Shown here: in pieces, positions 32,348 to 42,535 of the stretch
How positions within the stretch are numbered: position 1 is the stretch's first letter
How the letters are laid out: every line of letters starts with the position of its first letter
Origin: Bacillus sp. NP157
GTDB taxonomy: Bacteria > Pseudomonadota > Gammaproteobacteria > Xanthomonadales > Rhodanobacteraceae
Length of the DNA: 64,000 bases
Assembly: GCA_018889975.1 (NCBI GenBank)
Contig: CP076546.1
Coordinates: forward strand, 4,092,501-4,156,500
Reading direction: 5' to 3'
Notes under the pieces: generated by a model
Database searches by the model: none
What the model was told of the DNA's origin: nothing
Seen by the model: the letters and a program-made list of their open reading frames with translations, nothing else
Made by a program: the position numbers and the translations under genes

Positions 32348-35008
32348 CTAGCCCAGGGCGACCCGGGCCAGGATATCGGTGAGGTCGCGGGATAGATCCT
32401 TGCGCGCCGCCAGTTCGGCGACCACCGCGTGCGCGGCTTCCCGGCGGGTCGGCTCGAGCCGCTTCCAGCCATTGAACGCCGTGGCCACGCGGGCCGCGAC
32501 CTGCGGGTTCAGCGCGTCGATCGCTACCAGGCGGTCCGCCAGCCAGCGATAGGCCGCACCATCGGCACGGTGGAAGCCGGTCGGGTTGGCCCGGGCAAAG
32601 GTACCCACCAGCGCCTGCACCCGGTTCGGATTCTTCAGGGTGAACGCCTCGTCGGCCTCCAGGGCCTGGACGCGGACCAGGGCGGCATCGCCCGGCAGCT
32701 GGGCCTGCGCGGCAAACCACTTGTCCAGCGCCAACGCGTTGCCGTCGTAGCGTTCGCGGAAATGGACCAGCGGCTGGTCCGCCGCCGACGCATCCGCCAC
32801 GGCAAGGGTTGCCAGTGCCGCCAGCCGGTCCGTCATCGACGGTGCATCGGCGTACTGGGCGCTGGCCAGGGCGACGCCTTCCTTCGCATCCAGCAGGGCG
32901 AGCAGGTCGAGCACGCGGCGCTTGAGCTGGCGCCGGGCCTGGCTGGCAGCGTCGAGTCCGGCGCTGGCCTGGCGGCGCAAGGCGTCGTAGCGGGACAGCA
33001 GGGCGGCGTGGCCGATCGCCGACGCGAGCGCGCGGAGCAACGCCTGGCGGGTCGCGCGAATCCGCTCCGGATCACGTTCGGGCTGGCGCTCGACCAGTTC
33101 GATTTCGCCCGGTGGGGTCAGCAGTTCCGCCAGCAGGGCGTCGTCGATCGAGGCATCGCCGAACAGGCCGGCCAGCGCCTCGGTCCACGCGGTCACGGCG
33201 GCGCCATGCAGATGGCCGTCACGGCACGCGTCGTAAGCCAGGCCTGCGAGCTGCTGGCCGGCATCCCAGCGGTTGAAGCCGTCCGGGTCGTGGCGCAGCA
33301 GCAAGGCCAGTTCTTCCGGCGCGTATTCGCATTCCAGGATCACCGGCGCCGAGAAACCACGCAGCAGCGAGGGCACCGGCGGCGTATCGATGTCTTCAAA
33401 GACGAACACCTGCTCGGCCGCGGACAGCACGAGGGTGCGTTCGGCTGGGCCGGCCACCGCTTCGCCTTCGAGGCGCAGCGGCAACGCGCGGCCGTCGGCG
33501 CCGAACAGCGAGAGCCGCACCGGCACCGGCAGGGCTTGTTTGTTCGGCTGGCCGGCGCTGGCCGGCGTGCGCTGGCGCAGCACCAGGCGATAGCGGCGCT
33601 TCGCCGCGTCGTGTCGTCCATCCGCGCTCAGGCGCGGGGTGCCGGCCTGGCCGTACCAGGCGAGGTAAGCGGACAGATCGACGCCGTTCGCATCGCCCAG
33701 CGCCTTCAGGTAGTCCTCGATGGTGGCCGCATCGCCGTCGTGGCGCTCGAAGTACAGGTCCATGCCCTTGCGGAAGCCATCGTGGCCGAGGTGGCCGGCG
33801 ATCATGCGGACCAGCTCGGCGCCTTTCTCGTACACCGTGGCGGTGTAGAAGTTGTTGATCTCGGTGTACTGCGAGGGCCGCACCGGATGCGACAACGGGC
33901 CGGCATCTTCGGGGAACTGCGCACGCCGGAGCAGCGCCACGTCTTCGATGCGCTTGAGCGGCACCGAATTCTGGTCGGCGGAGAAGCTCTGCTCGCGGAA
34001 AACCGTCAGGCCTTCCTTCAGACTGAGCTGGAACCAGTCGCGGCAGGTGACGCGGTTGCCACTCCAGTTATGGAAATACTCGTGCGCGACCACGGCTTCC
34101 ACGTGGCGATACTCGTCGTCCGTGCTCGAATCCGCATCGGCCAGCAGGTACTTCGCGTTGAAGATGTTGAGGCCCTTGTTCTCCATCGCGCCCATGTTGA
34201 AATCGTGGGTCGCGACGACGTGGAAGACGTCCAGGTCGTAATTGCGGCCATACGCCTGCTCGTCCCAGCGCATCGAGCGGACGAGCGAATCCATCGCGTA
34301 GTCGCAACGGTCGATGACATCCGCCTCGGCCCAGATATGCAGCCCGACCTGGCGGCCGTCGGCCGTCGTGTAATCCTGGCTGATCCGCTCCAGGCGGCCA
34401 GCGACCAGCGCGAACAGATAGCTCGGCTTCGGGTGCGGATCGACGAAGCGCGCCCAGTGCCGGCCGCCCTCGAGCTCGCCTTCGCCGTCGGGATTGCCGC
34501 CGGCCAGCAGCACGGGGAAGCGCGCCTTGTCCGCGCGCAGCGTGACGGTGTACGTCGCCAGCACGTCCGGGCGGTCGGGGAAGAAGGTGATGTGGCGGAA
34601 GCCTTCGGCCTCGCACTGCGTCAGCAGGAAGCCGTTGTCGCGGCTTCCCGAAAGGTAGAGCCCTTCCAGCGCGGTGTTTTCCGCCGGACGCAGCGCGGAG
34701 CGCGTGGACAGCGTGCAGCGGTCGCCTTCGACGCCCACTTCGAGGATGCCGTTCGCGAAGATGTATTCGCCTTCGCCGAGGCGGCGGCCGTCGACCTGTA
34801 ACTCCAGCAGTTCCACGCCTTCGCCGTTCAGCCGGATCGGCTCGTCGGCCTGGCGGACCATGTGCAGCGTGGCAAGCACGTCGGTACGGTCGATGCCGAG
34901 GTCGAACTCGAGGTCGACATGCTCGACGGCCCAGGCGGGCGGCAGGTAGTCGGTGAGGCGGATGACGGCGGTGGGGGCGTCGGAACGGTCGCTCATGGCT
35001 TGGGACAT
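32348..35008 (-). CDS. pepN: aminopeptidase N (M1 family)
   Basis: 886 residues, the size of E. coli PepN. The exopeptidase motif GAMENKG and the zinc site HEYFHNW...LKEGLT (HExxH plus the distal Glu) are intact. The C-terminal alpha-helical domain (AVVAELAARKDLSRDLTDILARVALG) is typical of the family. It is a cytoplasmic zinc peptidase that trims N-terminal residues from peptides. It is divergent from the mutarotase gene with a 58-bp gap. Confidence 0.97.
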   Translation of the reverse strand: MSQAMSDRSDAPTAVIRLTDYLPPAWAVEHVDLEFDLGIDRTDVLATLHMVRQADEPIRLNGEGVELLELQVDGRRLGEGEYIFANGILEVGVEGDRCTLSTRSALRPAENTALEGLYLSGSRDNGFLLTQCEAEGFRHITFFPDRPDVLATYTVTLRADKARFPVLLAGGNPDGEGELEGGRHWARFVDPHPKPSYLFALVAGRLERISQDYTTADGRQVGLHIWAEADVIDRCDYAMDSLVRSMRWDEQAYGRNYDLDVFHVVATHDFNMGAMENKGLNIFNAKYLLADADSSTDDEYRHVEAVVAHEYFHNWSGNRVTCRDWFQLSLKEGLTVFREQSFSADQNSVPLKRIEDVALLRRAQFPEDAGPLSHPVRPSQYTEINNFYTATVYEKGAELVRMIAGHLGHDGFRKGMDLYFERHDGDAATIEDYLKALGDANGVDLSAYLAWYGQAGTPRLSADGRHDAAKRRYRLVLRQRTPASAGQPNKQALPVPVRLSLFGADGRALPLRLEGEAVAGPAERTLVLSAAEQVFVFEDIDTPPVPSLLRGFSAPVILECEYAPEELALLLRHDPDGFNRWDAGQQLAGLAYDACRDGHLHGAAVTAWTEALAGLFGDASIDDALLAELLTPPGEIELVERQPERDPERIRATRQALLRALASAIGHAALLSRYDALRRQASAGLDAASQARRQLKRRVLDLLALLDAKEGVALASAQYADAPSMTDRLAALATLAVADASAADQPLVHFRERYDGNALALDKWFAAQAQLPGDAALVRVQALEADEAFTLKNPNRVQALVGTFARANPTGFHRADGAAYRWLADRLVAIDALNPQVAARVATAFNGWKRLEPTRREAAHAVVAELAARKDLSRDLTDILARVALG

Positions 35009-35066
35009 CGTGATGCGGGCTCTGGCAGGCTAACATGCGGCCAGATTCGTCAAAAGGAACCCTGCC

Positions 35067-36071
35067 ATGTCCCGATTCAGCGTAACGCGCTCGTCCCTCG
35101 GTGCCCAGGAACTGGTTGTCCTGCTCGACTCCGATGAAGGCCGCGAGGTGCGGATCGCCCGCCAGGGCGCCACCGTGGTCTCCATCACCGTGACCGGCCG
35201 CGACGGCGAGCACTCGATCACCGACGGCTTCCGCGACGAGGCGGAGCTGGTGCCGCACAAGGGCTCGCGCTTCGCGATCATGACCCCGTTCGCGAACCGC
35301 GTGAACGATGCGCGTTACACGTTTGAAGGCACGTCCTACGATTTGCAGCCAGGTGCCGTCGGCGCGGACCGGGCCATTCGCCACGGCTTCCTGCGCGGGG
35401 TGCAGTTCGACGTGCTGCGCGAGCACGCCGACGACCAGCACGCCACGGTGACCTTCGGCAGCAAGGCGATCCGCCCGGGCGTGCATCCGGGTTACCCGTT
35501 CGCGCTGGATTTCACGGTCAGTTTCACCCTCGACGAGAAGGGCCTCGCGCTCGAGGCGCACACGCGCAACGTCGGCGAGCACGCCGCGCCGACCTTCTTC
35601 GGCTGGCACCCGTACTTCCGCATCTCGCAGAACCCGATCGAAACCTGGGAACTGGAAGTGCCGGCGGAGAAAGTGATTGCCGCCGACAAGGATTTCATCC
35701 CGGTGCCGGGCACGCGGGCATGGCAGGCCATCGACAAGGTCGATCCCTCGCTCGATTTCCGCAAGCCGCGCCTGATCGGCGACGTCGCGTTGAACAACAC
35801 TTACGCCGACCTGCAGCTCGACGCGGATGGCCGTGCACGCACGCGCCTGCGTGACCCGAAGACCGGCACGGCGATCGCGGTGTGGCAGGAGAAGGGCGTG
35901 ATGCTGGCCTTCACCTCGGACACGGCCGATCGCGATGCGCGCAAGTCGGTGGCGCTGGAGCCGATGGAGTGCATCCCCGACGCGTTCAATCGCGACGACT
36001 GCACGCCGCTGCTGACACTGGCGCCGGGCGACGAGCGTCGCTTCGCCTGCGGCGTGGAGTTCGTTGCGTGA
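35067..36071 (+). CDS. aldose 1-epimerase family protein
   Basis: 334 residues with the galactose mutarotase fold. Conserved residues lie in RFAIMTPFANRVNDARYTFEGTSYDL, AIRHGFLRG (His) and FFGWHPYF (His), which correspond to the catalytic and binding histidines of GalM. It interconverts alpha and beta anomers of a sugar; the actual sugar, possibly phosphorylated, is unclear. An AAAGGAA ribosome-binding site precedes the ATG. It is coupled to the next gene by a TGATG overlap. Confidence 0.85.
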   Translation: MSRFSVTRSSLGAQELVVLLDSDEGREVRIARQGATVVSITVTGRDGEHSITDGFRDEAELVPHKGSRFAIMTPFANRVNDARYTFEGTSYDLQPGAVGADRAIRHGFLRGVQFDVLREHADDQHATVTFGSKAIRPGVHPGYPFALDFTVSFTLDEKGLALEAHTRNVGEHAAPTFFGWHPYFRISQNPIETWELEVPAEKVIAADKDFIPVPGTRAWQAIDKVDPSLDFRKPRLIGDVALNNTYADLQLDADGRARTRLRDPKTGTAIAVWQEKGVMLAFTSDTADRDARKSVALEPMECIPDAFNRDDCTPLLTLAPGDERRFACGVEFVA

Positions 36072-37012
36072 TGTTGCCGTCGTATGCCGAGGTGCGCGAC
36101 GCCGCGGCACGCATCGCGCCGTATGCACGGGTCACGCCTGCCTTGCAGAGCGATGCCATCGATGCGCGGATCGGCACGCAGGCGTGGTTCAAGTGCGAAA
36201 ACCTGCAGCGCGGCGGTGCGTTCAAGTTCCGCGGCGCCAGCAATGCCGTGTGGTCGCTCTCCGACGAGGAAGCGCGGGCGGGTGTCGTCACGCATTCGTC
36301 GGGTAACCACGGCAATGCGCTGGCGATGGCGGCGCGCACGCGCGGCATCCCCGCGCACGTCGTGGTGCCCGAGGGCGCGGTGCAGGCCAAGGTCGATGCG
36401 ATCGTCGCCGCGGGTGCGATCGTCCATCGCTGTGCGCCGACGACCGCGGCGCGCGAGGCGAAGGCGGCCGAGCTGGTCGCTTCCACCGGCGCCACCCTGG
36501 TCCATCCCTATGCCGATCCGCGGGTGATGGCCGGGCAGGGCACCCTGGTGCCGGAGCTGTTGCAGCAGGCGCCGGGGATCGACACCCTGCTGTTCCCGAT
36601 CGGCGGCGGCGGGCTGGCCGCGGGTTGCTCGATCGCCGCGCATGGGATCGATCCGGCCATCGTCCTGTTCGGTGCCGAGCCCGAGGGCGCCGACGACGCC
36701 GCGCGTTCGCTCGAGGCCGACGAGCGCGTCGGTCCGTTCACCCCGCATACGATCTGCGACGGCCTGCGCACGCTGGTCGGCGAGCCCAATTTCCACGCGC
36801 TGCGCGATCATCAGGTGCAGGTGCTGCGGGTCAGCGACGACGAAGTGGTCGCGGCGATGCGCCTGCTCTGGTCCGAGCTGCGCATCGTCGTGGAGCCATC
36901 CAGCGCGACGACCCTGGCGGCCATGCTGCGTTATCCGGACCGGTTCGCAGGCCGTCGCGTCGGCGTCGTGCTGACCGGTGGCAATGTCGACCTGGATGCG
37001 TTGCCCTGGTGA
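36071..37012 (+). CDS. fold-type II PLP enzyme: threonine/serine dehydratase or racemase
   Basis: 313 residues from ATG 36071, which overlaps the preceding stop by one base; a longer in-frame start exists but would lie inside the mutarotase gene. PLP lysine motif ENLQRGGAFKFRGASNAV, phosphate-binding SSGNHGNALAMA and GGGGLAAGC are clear. The size fits serine racemase or catabolic threonine/serine ammonia-lyase; there is no ACT regulatory domain, so it is not biosynthetic IlvA. Which activity dominates cannot be told from the sequence. Confidence 0.87.
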   Translation: MLPSYAEVRDAAARIAPYARVTPALQSDAIDARIGTQAWFKCENLQRGGAFKFRGASNAVWSLSDEEARAGVVTHSSGNHGNALAMAARTRGIPAHVVVPEGAVQAKVDAIVAAGAIVHRCAPTTAAREAKAAELVASTGATLVHPYADPRVMAGQGTLVPELLQQAPGIDTLLFPIGGGGLAAGCSIAAHGIDPAIVLFGAEPEGADDAARSLEADERVGPFTPHTICDGLRTLVGEPNFHALRDHQVQVLRVSDDEVVAAMRLLWSELRIVVEPSSATTLAAMLRYPDRFAGRRVGVVLTGGNVDLDALPW

Positions 37013-37033
37013 GTTGAGCGCGGGCGCGGCGTT

Positions 37034-37094
37034 GTAGGCGCCGCCCAATCGCACCGCTGGCGGTCTACGACGCGCGCCTTTCGCCAGCGCCTAC
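37034..37094. repeat. REP-like inverted pair, diverged
   Basis: GTAGGCGC (37034-37041) and GCGCCTAC (37087-37094) enclose CCGCTGGCGG, in the gap before tag. The GTAG head suggests a second, decayed REP subfamily. Confidence 0.45.
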
Positions 37095-37176
37095 GCATCG
37101 GGTTGTCCGGCCCGGACATAAGCGCAGCCAACGCATCGATACGCTCTTCACCCCTTCCGCGGTGACGAGGTGACGC

Positions 37177-37725
37177 ATGCGTTGTTCCTGGGCTGACCAC
37201 AGCGACATCGAGCGTGAGTGGCACGACGAAGAATGGGGGCAGGTCGTCCGCGAGGACCGCCGCCTGTTCGAATACCTGGTGTTGAAAGGCGCGCAGGCCG
37301 GGCTGGCCTGGCGCACCGTGCTGGGCAAGCGGCGCGCCTATCGCAGCCTGTTCCACCACTACGACATCGAACGCATCGCCGGGATGGGCGACGACGAAAT
37401 GGCGCGCATCATGCTGAATCGCGGGGTCATCCGCCATCGCCTGAAACTGGCCTCGGTGCGTTGCAACGCGCGCGCCGCGATGGCGATGGCGGCGCGCGGC
37501 GAGTCGATGTCCGAGTTGCTCTGGTCGTTCACCGGCGGCGAGCCGCTGGTCAATACGCACGTGCGCCCCGACGACGTACCCATGCGCACCGAAGTCTCCG
37601 ATCGCATGGCGGTCGCGCTACGCCGGCGTGGTTTCCAGTTCGCCGGCACGGCGATCTGTTACGGCGTGATGCAGTCCGCCGGCATCGTCAACGATCACCT
37701 CATTACCTGCGACCGGTACCACTGA
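37177..37725 (+). CDS. tag: DNA-3-methyladenine glycosylase I
   Basis: 182 residues. Signature MRCSWA at the N terminus, EYHDEEWG-like block EREWHDEEWGQ, FEYLVLKGAQAGLAWRTVLGKR, and the zinc ligands Cys4, His17 and the C-terminal HLITCDRY match the Tag family. It excises 3-methyladenine from alkylated DNA. The final residues nearly abut bioC (4-bp convergent gap), so no room remains for a separate terminator. Confidence 0.95.
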   Translation: MRCSWADHSDIEREWHDEEWGQVVREDRRLFEYLVLKGAQAGLAWRTVLGKRRAYRSLFHHYDIERIAGMGDDEMARIMLNRGVIRHRLKLASVRCNARAAMAMAARGESMSELLWSFTGGEPLVNTHVRPDDVPMRTEVSDRMAVALRRRGFQFAGTAICYGVMQSAGIVNDHLITCDRYH

Positions 37726-37729
37726 GGTG

Positions 37730-38620
37730 TCAGCCGAACGGGTTCTTCCGGCGCGAGCCACGCAGCTTGTCGATGGAGAAGCTGGCGATCTCGCCACCGC
37801 CTTCGCGACGGGACTGGCCTTCCGGCGGGCCCCACGCATGCGCGGTCACCACTTCCCACGTCGACGGGATGGTGCCTTCGGTGCGCATGGCTTCGTAGGC
37901 ATCGAGCATGCGCTTGTAGTGCTGCTTGCCGGTGAGCCCGCGCAGGCGTCCCGCATCGGCGTTGTTGGCGCCGAGGCCGCGCAGTTCGTCGAGCAGGGCG
38001 CGCGGCGTGGGATAGGTCAGCGTGTAGCGTTCGGCGAACAGCACCGGGTCCTTCAGGCCCTGGGCGAGCATCGCATCGCCGATGTCGTGCATGTCGAGGA
38101 AGCGGGCCACGTGGGCATGCTCGTCTGCGGTGGCCCATGCGGTACGCAGTTCGACCAGCGTGTCCGGTCCGAACGACGAGAATGTCAGCAAGCCACCCGG
38201 TTTCAGCACGCGCGCGCATTCGGCGAACAGCCGCGGCAGGTCTTCGCACCACTGGAAGCACAGGTTGGAGAACAGGATGTCGACGCTGTTGTCCGGTACC
38301 GGCAGCGTGTAGGCATCGGCCTGGACGCGGCCGAACGGCTTGAGCCAGCCCGCGTGCTGCTTCGCCTGGCGGAGCATCGGCAGCGCGAGGTCGACGGCGA
38401 CGACCTGCGCCTTCGGGTACTTCTTCTTCAGTGCGGCCGAGCCGCGGCCGGTGCCGGCGCCGACGTCGAGGATCAGTTCGGGGGCCTGCGGGAACGCGTC
38501 GAGGCGGTCGACCAGGGTGGCCTGCACCTCGCGCTGGAGCGCGTCGTGCTTTTCATACGTGCCGGCCGCGCGACCGAAGTTGCGGCGGACCTGGCGGCGA
38601 TCGAAATGGAAGTCGCTCAT
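37730..38620 (-). CDS. bioC: malonyl-ACP O-methyltransferase BioC
   Basis: 296 residues from ATG 38620. N-terminal BioC block RRQVRRNFGRAAGTYEKHDALQREVQATLVDRL and SAM-binding LILDVGAGTGRGS identify the enzyme, which methylates malonyl-ACP to start pimelate synthesis on fatty-acid enzymes. It is the last gene of the operon; its ATG overlaps the bioH stop (ATGA). BioH later removes the methyl group, so coupling of the two genes makes sense. Confidence 0.94.
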   Translation of the reverse strand: MSDFHFDRRQVRRNFGRAAGTYEKHDALQREVQATLVDRLDAFPQAPELILDVGAGTGRGSAALKKKYPKAQVVAVDLALPMLRQAKQHAGWLKPFGRVQADAYTLPVPDNSVDILFSNLCFQWCEDLPRLFAECARVLKPGGLLTFSSFGPDTLVELRTAWATADEHAHVARFLDMHDIGDAMLAQGLKDPVLFAERYTLTYPTPRALLDELRGLGANNADAGRLRGLTGKQHYKRMLDAYEAMRTEGTIPSTWEVVTAHAWGPPEGQSRREGGGEIASFSIDKLRGSRRKNPFG

Positions 38621-39390
38621 GCGGGGGTGTCGGTGAACCGTGTGAGGACATCCGCCAGTTCGGCGGCGTGTCCGATGAAAGGGGCGTGCCCGGCGTGGGC
38701 CAGCTCGACGAAGGAGCCGCCGGCGGCCGAGGCCGACCAGCGCATGGCGTCGGGATGGACAATGCGGTCGCGGCGGCCGGCAATCCAGAGGCTGGGTACC
38801 GTGAGGCCAGGCAAGGCGGCCCGCAGGTCGGTATCTTCGAGCAGGCGCAGGCCTTCCATCAGCACGCGCGGGTCCGGCTCGCCGCGCGCGTACGCCTCGG
38901 CCATCAGCCGGCGGGTCTCGCCGCGCGGGTCTTCGCTGCCCATGGCCTCCAGCGCGATGAAGCGGTCGACGGTGGCCTTGTAGTCGGCGTCGAGGTCGGC
39001 GGCGAGCTTGCGGACCATCGCTGGATCGTTGCCGTGCGGCCAGTCCTCGCCACGCACGAACCGCGGGGTGGCGCTGACCGGCACCAGCCGCTGGACGGCG
39101 TCCGGATGATCCAGCGCCGCGGCGAGTGCGACCAGGCCGCCCATCGACCAGCCCAGCCAGGTGGCCGGCGGCGTGTCGGCGATGATCGCTTCGGCGCAGG
39201 CGCGGGGATCGAGCGGGATCGACGCGTCGCGTGAGCGGCCGTGTCCCGGCAGGTCCACCAGGTACATGTCGCAATGCGCGTCCAGCGCCTCGGCCAGCGG
39301 GTGCAGGATGCCGCCGTGCATGGCCCAGCCGTGGATCATCACCAGCGGGATGCTGCCGCTGCCGCGACGCTCGATGTACAGGCCGCTCAC
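38617..39390 (-). CDS. bioH: pimeloyl-ACP methyl ester carboxylesterase BioH
   Basis: 257 residues. Alpha/beta hydrolase with oxyanion motif IHGWAMHGG, nucleophile elbow GWSMGG and a C-terminal His in [10 protein letters not shown]. The GTG start at 39390 is chosen because it overlaps the preceding trhO stop as GTGA; no suitable ATG lies nearby. BioH frees pimeloyl-ACP from its methyl ester, which is the gate before BioF. Confidence 0.92.
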   Translation of the reverse strand: MSGLYIERRGSGSIPLVMIHGWAMHGGILHPLAEALDAHCDMYLVDLPGHGRSRDASIPLDPRACAEAIIADTPPATWLGWSMGGLVALAAALDHPDAVQRLVPVSATPRFVRGEDWPHGNDPAMVRKLAADLDADYKATVDRFIALEAMGSEDPRGETRRLMAEAYARGEPDPRVLMEGLRLLEDTDLRAALPGLTVPSLWIAGRRDRIVHPDAMRWSASAAGGSFVELAHAGHAPFIGHAAELADVLTRFTDTPA

Positions 39391-40127
39391 GGCGACGCGT
39401 CGCCGGGTGCGAGCGCAGGATCCACCGTGCCGCGGCCGTCGAACACGAAGCAGTCGCCGCGCCAGTGCGCACCGCCGACTTCCTCGAAGTACTTCAGGAT
39501 GCCGCCTTCGAGCTGGTAGACGTGGTCGATGCCGATCTCGCCCATGTGGATGGCCGCCTTCTCGCAACGGATGCCGCCGGTGCAGAACGAGACGACGGTC
39601 TTGCCCTCGAAGCGCGCGCGATCCGCGGCGACGGCATCGGGAAAGCCGGTGAAGCTGGAGAGACCGTATTCCACGGTGTTTTCGAAGGTGCCGGCGGCGA
39701 CTTCGTAATCGTTGCGGGTGTCCAGCAGCACGACTTCGCGCCCCGCGTCGTCGTGGCCCTGGTCGAGCCAGCGACGCAGGTCGGTCGGCATCACGTGCGG
39801 TGCGCGTCCGGCTTCCGGGCGGATCGCCGGCGCACGCATCGTGATGATTTCCTTCTTCAGGCGCACGCGCATGCGCCCGAACGGCACGTCCTCCGACCAG
39901 CTTTCCTTCGGCGTGATGTCGGCGAAGCGCGGGTCGTCGTGGAGCCAGGACATGAAGGCATCGACCGCATCGCGCGGCGCGGCGAGGAACAGGTTGATGC
40001 CCTCCGGCGCCAGCAGGATCGTGCCCTTCAGCGCGAGCGTCGCACAGGTCGCTTCCATCCGCTCGCGCAGGGCGGCGAGATCGTCGAGGGCGACGAACTT
40101 GTAGGCGGAAATATTGAGGATAGACAT
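39387..40127 (-). CDS. trhO: rhodanese-type tRNA uridine(34) hydroxylase TrhO
   Basis: 246 residues (ATG 40127; ATG 40133 also possible). N-terminal acylphosphatase-like part ([46 protein letters not shown]) and a rhodanese domain with catalytic loop [13 protein letters not shown] (Cys) match the YceA/TrhO family, which makes 5-hydroxyuridine at tRNA position 34 using oxygen. It sits in the middle of the biotin operon, coupled to bioH by GTGA. No role in biotin synthesis is established. Confidence 0.93.
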   Translation of the reverse strand: MSILNISAYKFVALDDLAALRERMEATCATLALKGTILLAPEGINLFLAAPRDAVDAFMSWLHDDPRFADITPKESWSEDVPFGRMRVRLKKEIITMRAPAIRPEAGRAPHVMPTDLRRWLDQGHDDAGREVVLLDTRNDYEVAAGTFENTVEYGLSSFTGFPDAVAADRARFEGKTVVSFCTGGIRCEKAAIHMGEIGIDHVYQLEGGILKYFEEVGGAHWRGDCFVFDGRGTVDPALAPGDASP

Positions 40128-40156
40128 GGGCATGGGGCGTGACGCGGGGCCGCCCA

Positions 40157-41374
40157 TTATACGGCCAGCGGTTCCACCGGCGCCGGGAGCCGGGCCAGGG
40201 CGCCCAGCAGGGCGTCGATCCGCTCGTCGGTATGCGCGGCCGACAGCGTGATCCGCAGGCGGGCGCCGCCGCGCGGCACGGTGGGCGGGCGGATCGCCAC
40301 GACCAGGAACCCGGCCGCCTCGAGCTGGCGGGCGGCCTGCAGCGTGACCACCGCGTCGCCCAGCAGCAGGGGCTGGATCGCCGTGGTCGACGGCGACAGG
40401 GCCAGGCCGAGCTGGGCGGCACCGGCGCGGAAGCGCGCTATGTTCCCGGCCAGCCGCGGGCGCCGGCCCTCGTCGTCCTGGCGGACCAGGCGCAGGGCCG
40501 CGCGGGTCGCCGAGGCCAGCGCCGCGGGCATCGCCGTCGTGTAGATGTAGGGCCGGGCGAACTGGACGATGGCGTCGATCACGTCGGCATCGCCGGCGAT
40601 GAACGCGCCCGCGCAACCGAGCGCCTTGCCCAGCGTGCCCATCAGCACGGGCACCTCGGCGCTGCCGAGGCCCGCCGCCGCGACCGAGCCGGCGCCTTCG
40701 GCACCGAGCACGCCGAGCCCGTGCGCGTCGTCGACGTAGAGCAGGGCCCCGCGGTCGCGGCACAGCGTGGCGAGCGCGGCCAGCGGCGCGACGTCGCCAT
40801 CCATGCTGAACACACCGTCGGTGGCGAGCAGCGCCGGCGCGTCCGGGCAGGCGTCGAGCTGGCGCGCGGCGCCCTCGACGTCGGCGTGCGGGTAGCGGCG
40901 CAGCTCGGCGCCGGCCAGTTGTGCGCCGTCGATCAGGCTGGCGTGGTTGAGCTTGTCCTGCACGCAGGCCGCACCGCCGCGCCCGGGCATCGCGCCCATG
41001 CCGAGCAGGGCCTGCAGCGCGCCGAGGTTGGCCATGACGCCGGTGGAAAACAGCACCGCGCGTTCGCGCCCGGTCCAGTCGGCGAGTTCCTCTTCCAGCG
41101 CGGCGTGTTCGCTGCGGTGGCCCGAGACCAGGTGGGCGGCGCCGCTGCCGACGCCTTCGAAGACCGCCGTCCGGGTCAGCGCCGCGACCAGGTCGCGGTG
41201 GGTGGACAGGCCGAGGTAATCGTTGCCGCAGAAATCGGCGAGCACCTTGTTGCCGACCATCCGGCGCCCGCCGGGCAGCACGTCGCACGTGCGTACGCGG
41301 CGGAGCAGGCCGGCGCGCTCGCGTTCGGCGCGGGCGGCGGCCAGGCTGGCGCGCAGGTCGGGCCGGGGGCTCAC
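40157..41374 (-). CDS. bioF: 8-amino-7-oxononanoate synthase
   Basis: 405 residues. PLP-dependent alpha-oxoamine synthase with [50 protein letters not shown] and the PLP-lysine site [14 protein letters not shown]. It condenses pimeloyl-ACP with alanine. The ATG overlaps the bioB stop by 4 bp (ATGA). Residues 370-405 contain a proline-rich end typical of xanthomonad proteins. Confidence 0.96.
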   Translation of the reverse strand: MSPRPDLRASLAAARAERERAGLLRRVRTCDVLPGGRRMVGNKVLADFCGNDYLGLSTHRDLVAALTRTAVFEGVGSGAAHLVSGHRSEHAALEEELADWTGRERAVLFSTGVMANLGALQALLGMGAMPGRGGAACVQDKLNHASLIDGAQLAGAELRRYPHADVEGAARQLDACPDAPALLATDGVFSMDGDVAPLAALATLCRDRGALLYVDDAHGLGVLGAEGAGSVAAAGLGSAEVPVLMGTLGKALGCAGAFIAGDADVIDAIVQFARPYIYTTAMPAALASATRAALRLVRQDDEGRRPRLAGNIARFRAGAAQLGLALSPSTTAIQPLLLGDAVVTLQAARQLEAAGFLVVAIRPPTVPRGGARLRITLSAAHTDERIDALLGALARLPAPVEPLAV

Positions 41375-42399
41375 GCGGCGGCGTCGGCGTCGGCGTCGGC
41401 GTGGGCGCGTTCGACGATGTCGGCGTGGACGGTGCCCGGCTCGATGTTCACTTCCAGCGGCTTCAGGCCAAGGCGTTCGAACAGTCGGCGGTCGTGCTCG
41501 ACGTCCGGGTTACCGGTGGTGAGCAGCTTTTCGCCGTAGAAGATCGAGTTGGCGCCGGCGGCGAAGCACAGCGCCTGCAAGGCGTCGTCCATCGATTCGC
41601 GGCCGGCGGACAGGCGCACGACCGAGGCCGGCATCAGCAGGCGGGCGACGGCGATGCTACGCACGAACTCGAACGGATCCAGCGCGTCGGTGCCATGCAG
41701 GGGCGTGCCGGCGACCTGGACCAGCCGGTTGATCGGCACCGATTCGGGATGCTCGGGCAGGTTGGCCAGGGTCATCAGCAGGCCGGCGCGCTGGGTGCGC
41801 GATTCGCCCATGCCGACGATGCCACCGCAGCAGGTCTTCATGCCGGCGTGGCGCACGTGTTCCAGCGTGTCCAGGCGATCCTGGTAATCGCGGGTGTGGA
41901 TGATCTCGCCGTAGTAATCCGGCGAGGTGTCCAGGTTGTGGTTGTAGAAATCGAGGCCGGCGGCCTTCAGCGTGTCGGCCTGCGGCTGGCTGAGCATGCC
42001 CAGCGTCGCGCAGGTCTGCAGGCCGAGGCCCTTCACCGCGCTGACGATCTCGGCGACCTTGGCCACGTCGCGGTCCTTGGGCGACCGCCATGCCGCGCCC
42101 ATGCAGAAGCGGCTGGCGCCGGCGTCCCTGGCGGCCTGGGCGCGGGCCAGCACGGCCTCCACGCTCATCAGCTTTTCGGCCTTTACGCCGGTGGCGTAAC
42201 GGGCGGCCTGCGGGCAGTACGCGCAGTCTTCGGGGCAGCCGCCGGTCTTGATCGACAGCAGCGTGGACACCTGCACCGCATTGGGGTCGTGGTGCTGGCG
42301 GTGCACCGACTGGGCCTGGAACAACAGGTCGTTGAACGGCAGGCTGAACAGGTGCTCGACCTCGTCGAGGGTCCAGTCGTGGCGAAGGGCTGCGGTCAT
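41371..42399 (-). CDS. bioB: biotin synthase
   Basis: 342 residues from ATG 42399, chosen because [18 protein letters not shown] lines up with the start of other BioB proteins and ACGGAG lies just upstream; ATG 42453 gives 18 more residues. Radical-SAM motif CPEDCAYC and [14 protein letters not shown] are intact. It inserts sulfur into dethiobiotin. First gene of bioB-bioF-trhO-bioH-bioC; bioA and bioD are not in this cluster. The short acidic/Ala tail ([10 protein letters not shown]) is unusual. Confidence 0.96.
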   Translation of the reverse strand: MTAALRHDWTLDEVEHLFSLPFNDLLFQAQSVHRQHHDPNAVQVSTLLSIKTGGCPEDCAYCPQAARYATGVKAEKLMSVEAVLARAQAARDAGASRFCMGAAWRSPKDRDVAKVAEIVSAVKGLGLQTCATLGMLSQPQADTLKAAGLDFYNHNLDTSPDYYGEIIHTRDYQDRLDTLEHVRHAGMKTCCGGIVGMGESRTQRAGLLMTLANLPEHPESVPINRLVQVAGTPLHGTDALDPFEFVRSIAVARLLMPASVVRLSAGRESMDDALQALCFAAGANSIFYGEKLLTTGNPDVEHDRRLFERLGLKPLEVNIEPGTVHADIVERAHADADADAAA

Positions 42400-42446
42400 G
42401 GCGGGCTCCGTGGCGAAGGCGCGCAGTGTCGGCGCCCCCTCGGCCA

Positions 42447-42480
42447 CTGTCAACCTTAACGGTATGCCATGAGTTTACCG
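42447..42480. promoter_or_regulatory. candidate BirA operator
   Basis: CTGTCAACC (42447-42455), 16-bp spacer, AGTTTACCG (42472-42480) match the BirA box TTGTAAACC-N16-GGTTTACAA at 13 of 18 positions with the exact E. coli spacing. It lies in the bioB upstream region, before a divergent gene. An overlapping ACGGTA..TACCGT inverted repeat (42459-42481) is also present. Confidence 0.45.
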
Positions 42481-42535
42481 TCGCCGGGGCCCGGCCTGCC
42501 GTAGGATGGAGCCGTTCCCCAAGGAGTGTTTCCCC

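Noticed and set aside
35882-36070. Longer start for the PLP enzyme gene.
   Set aside because: It would overlap the mutarotase gene by nearly 190 bp; the family start motif begins at 36071, which gives a TGATG overlap.
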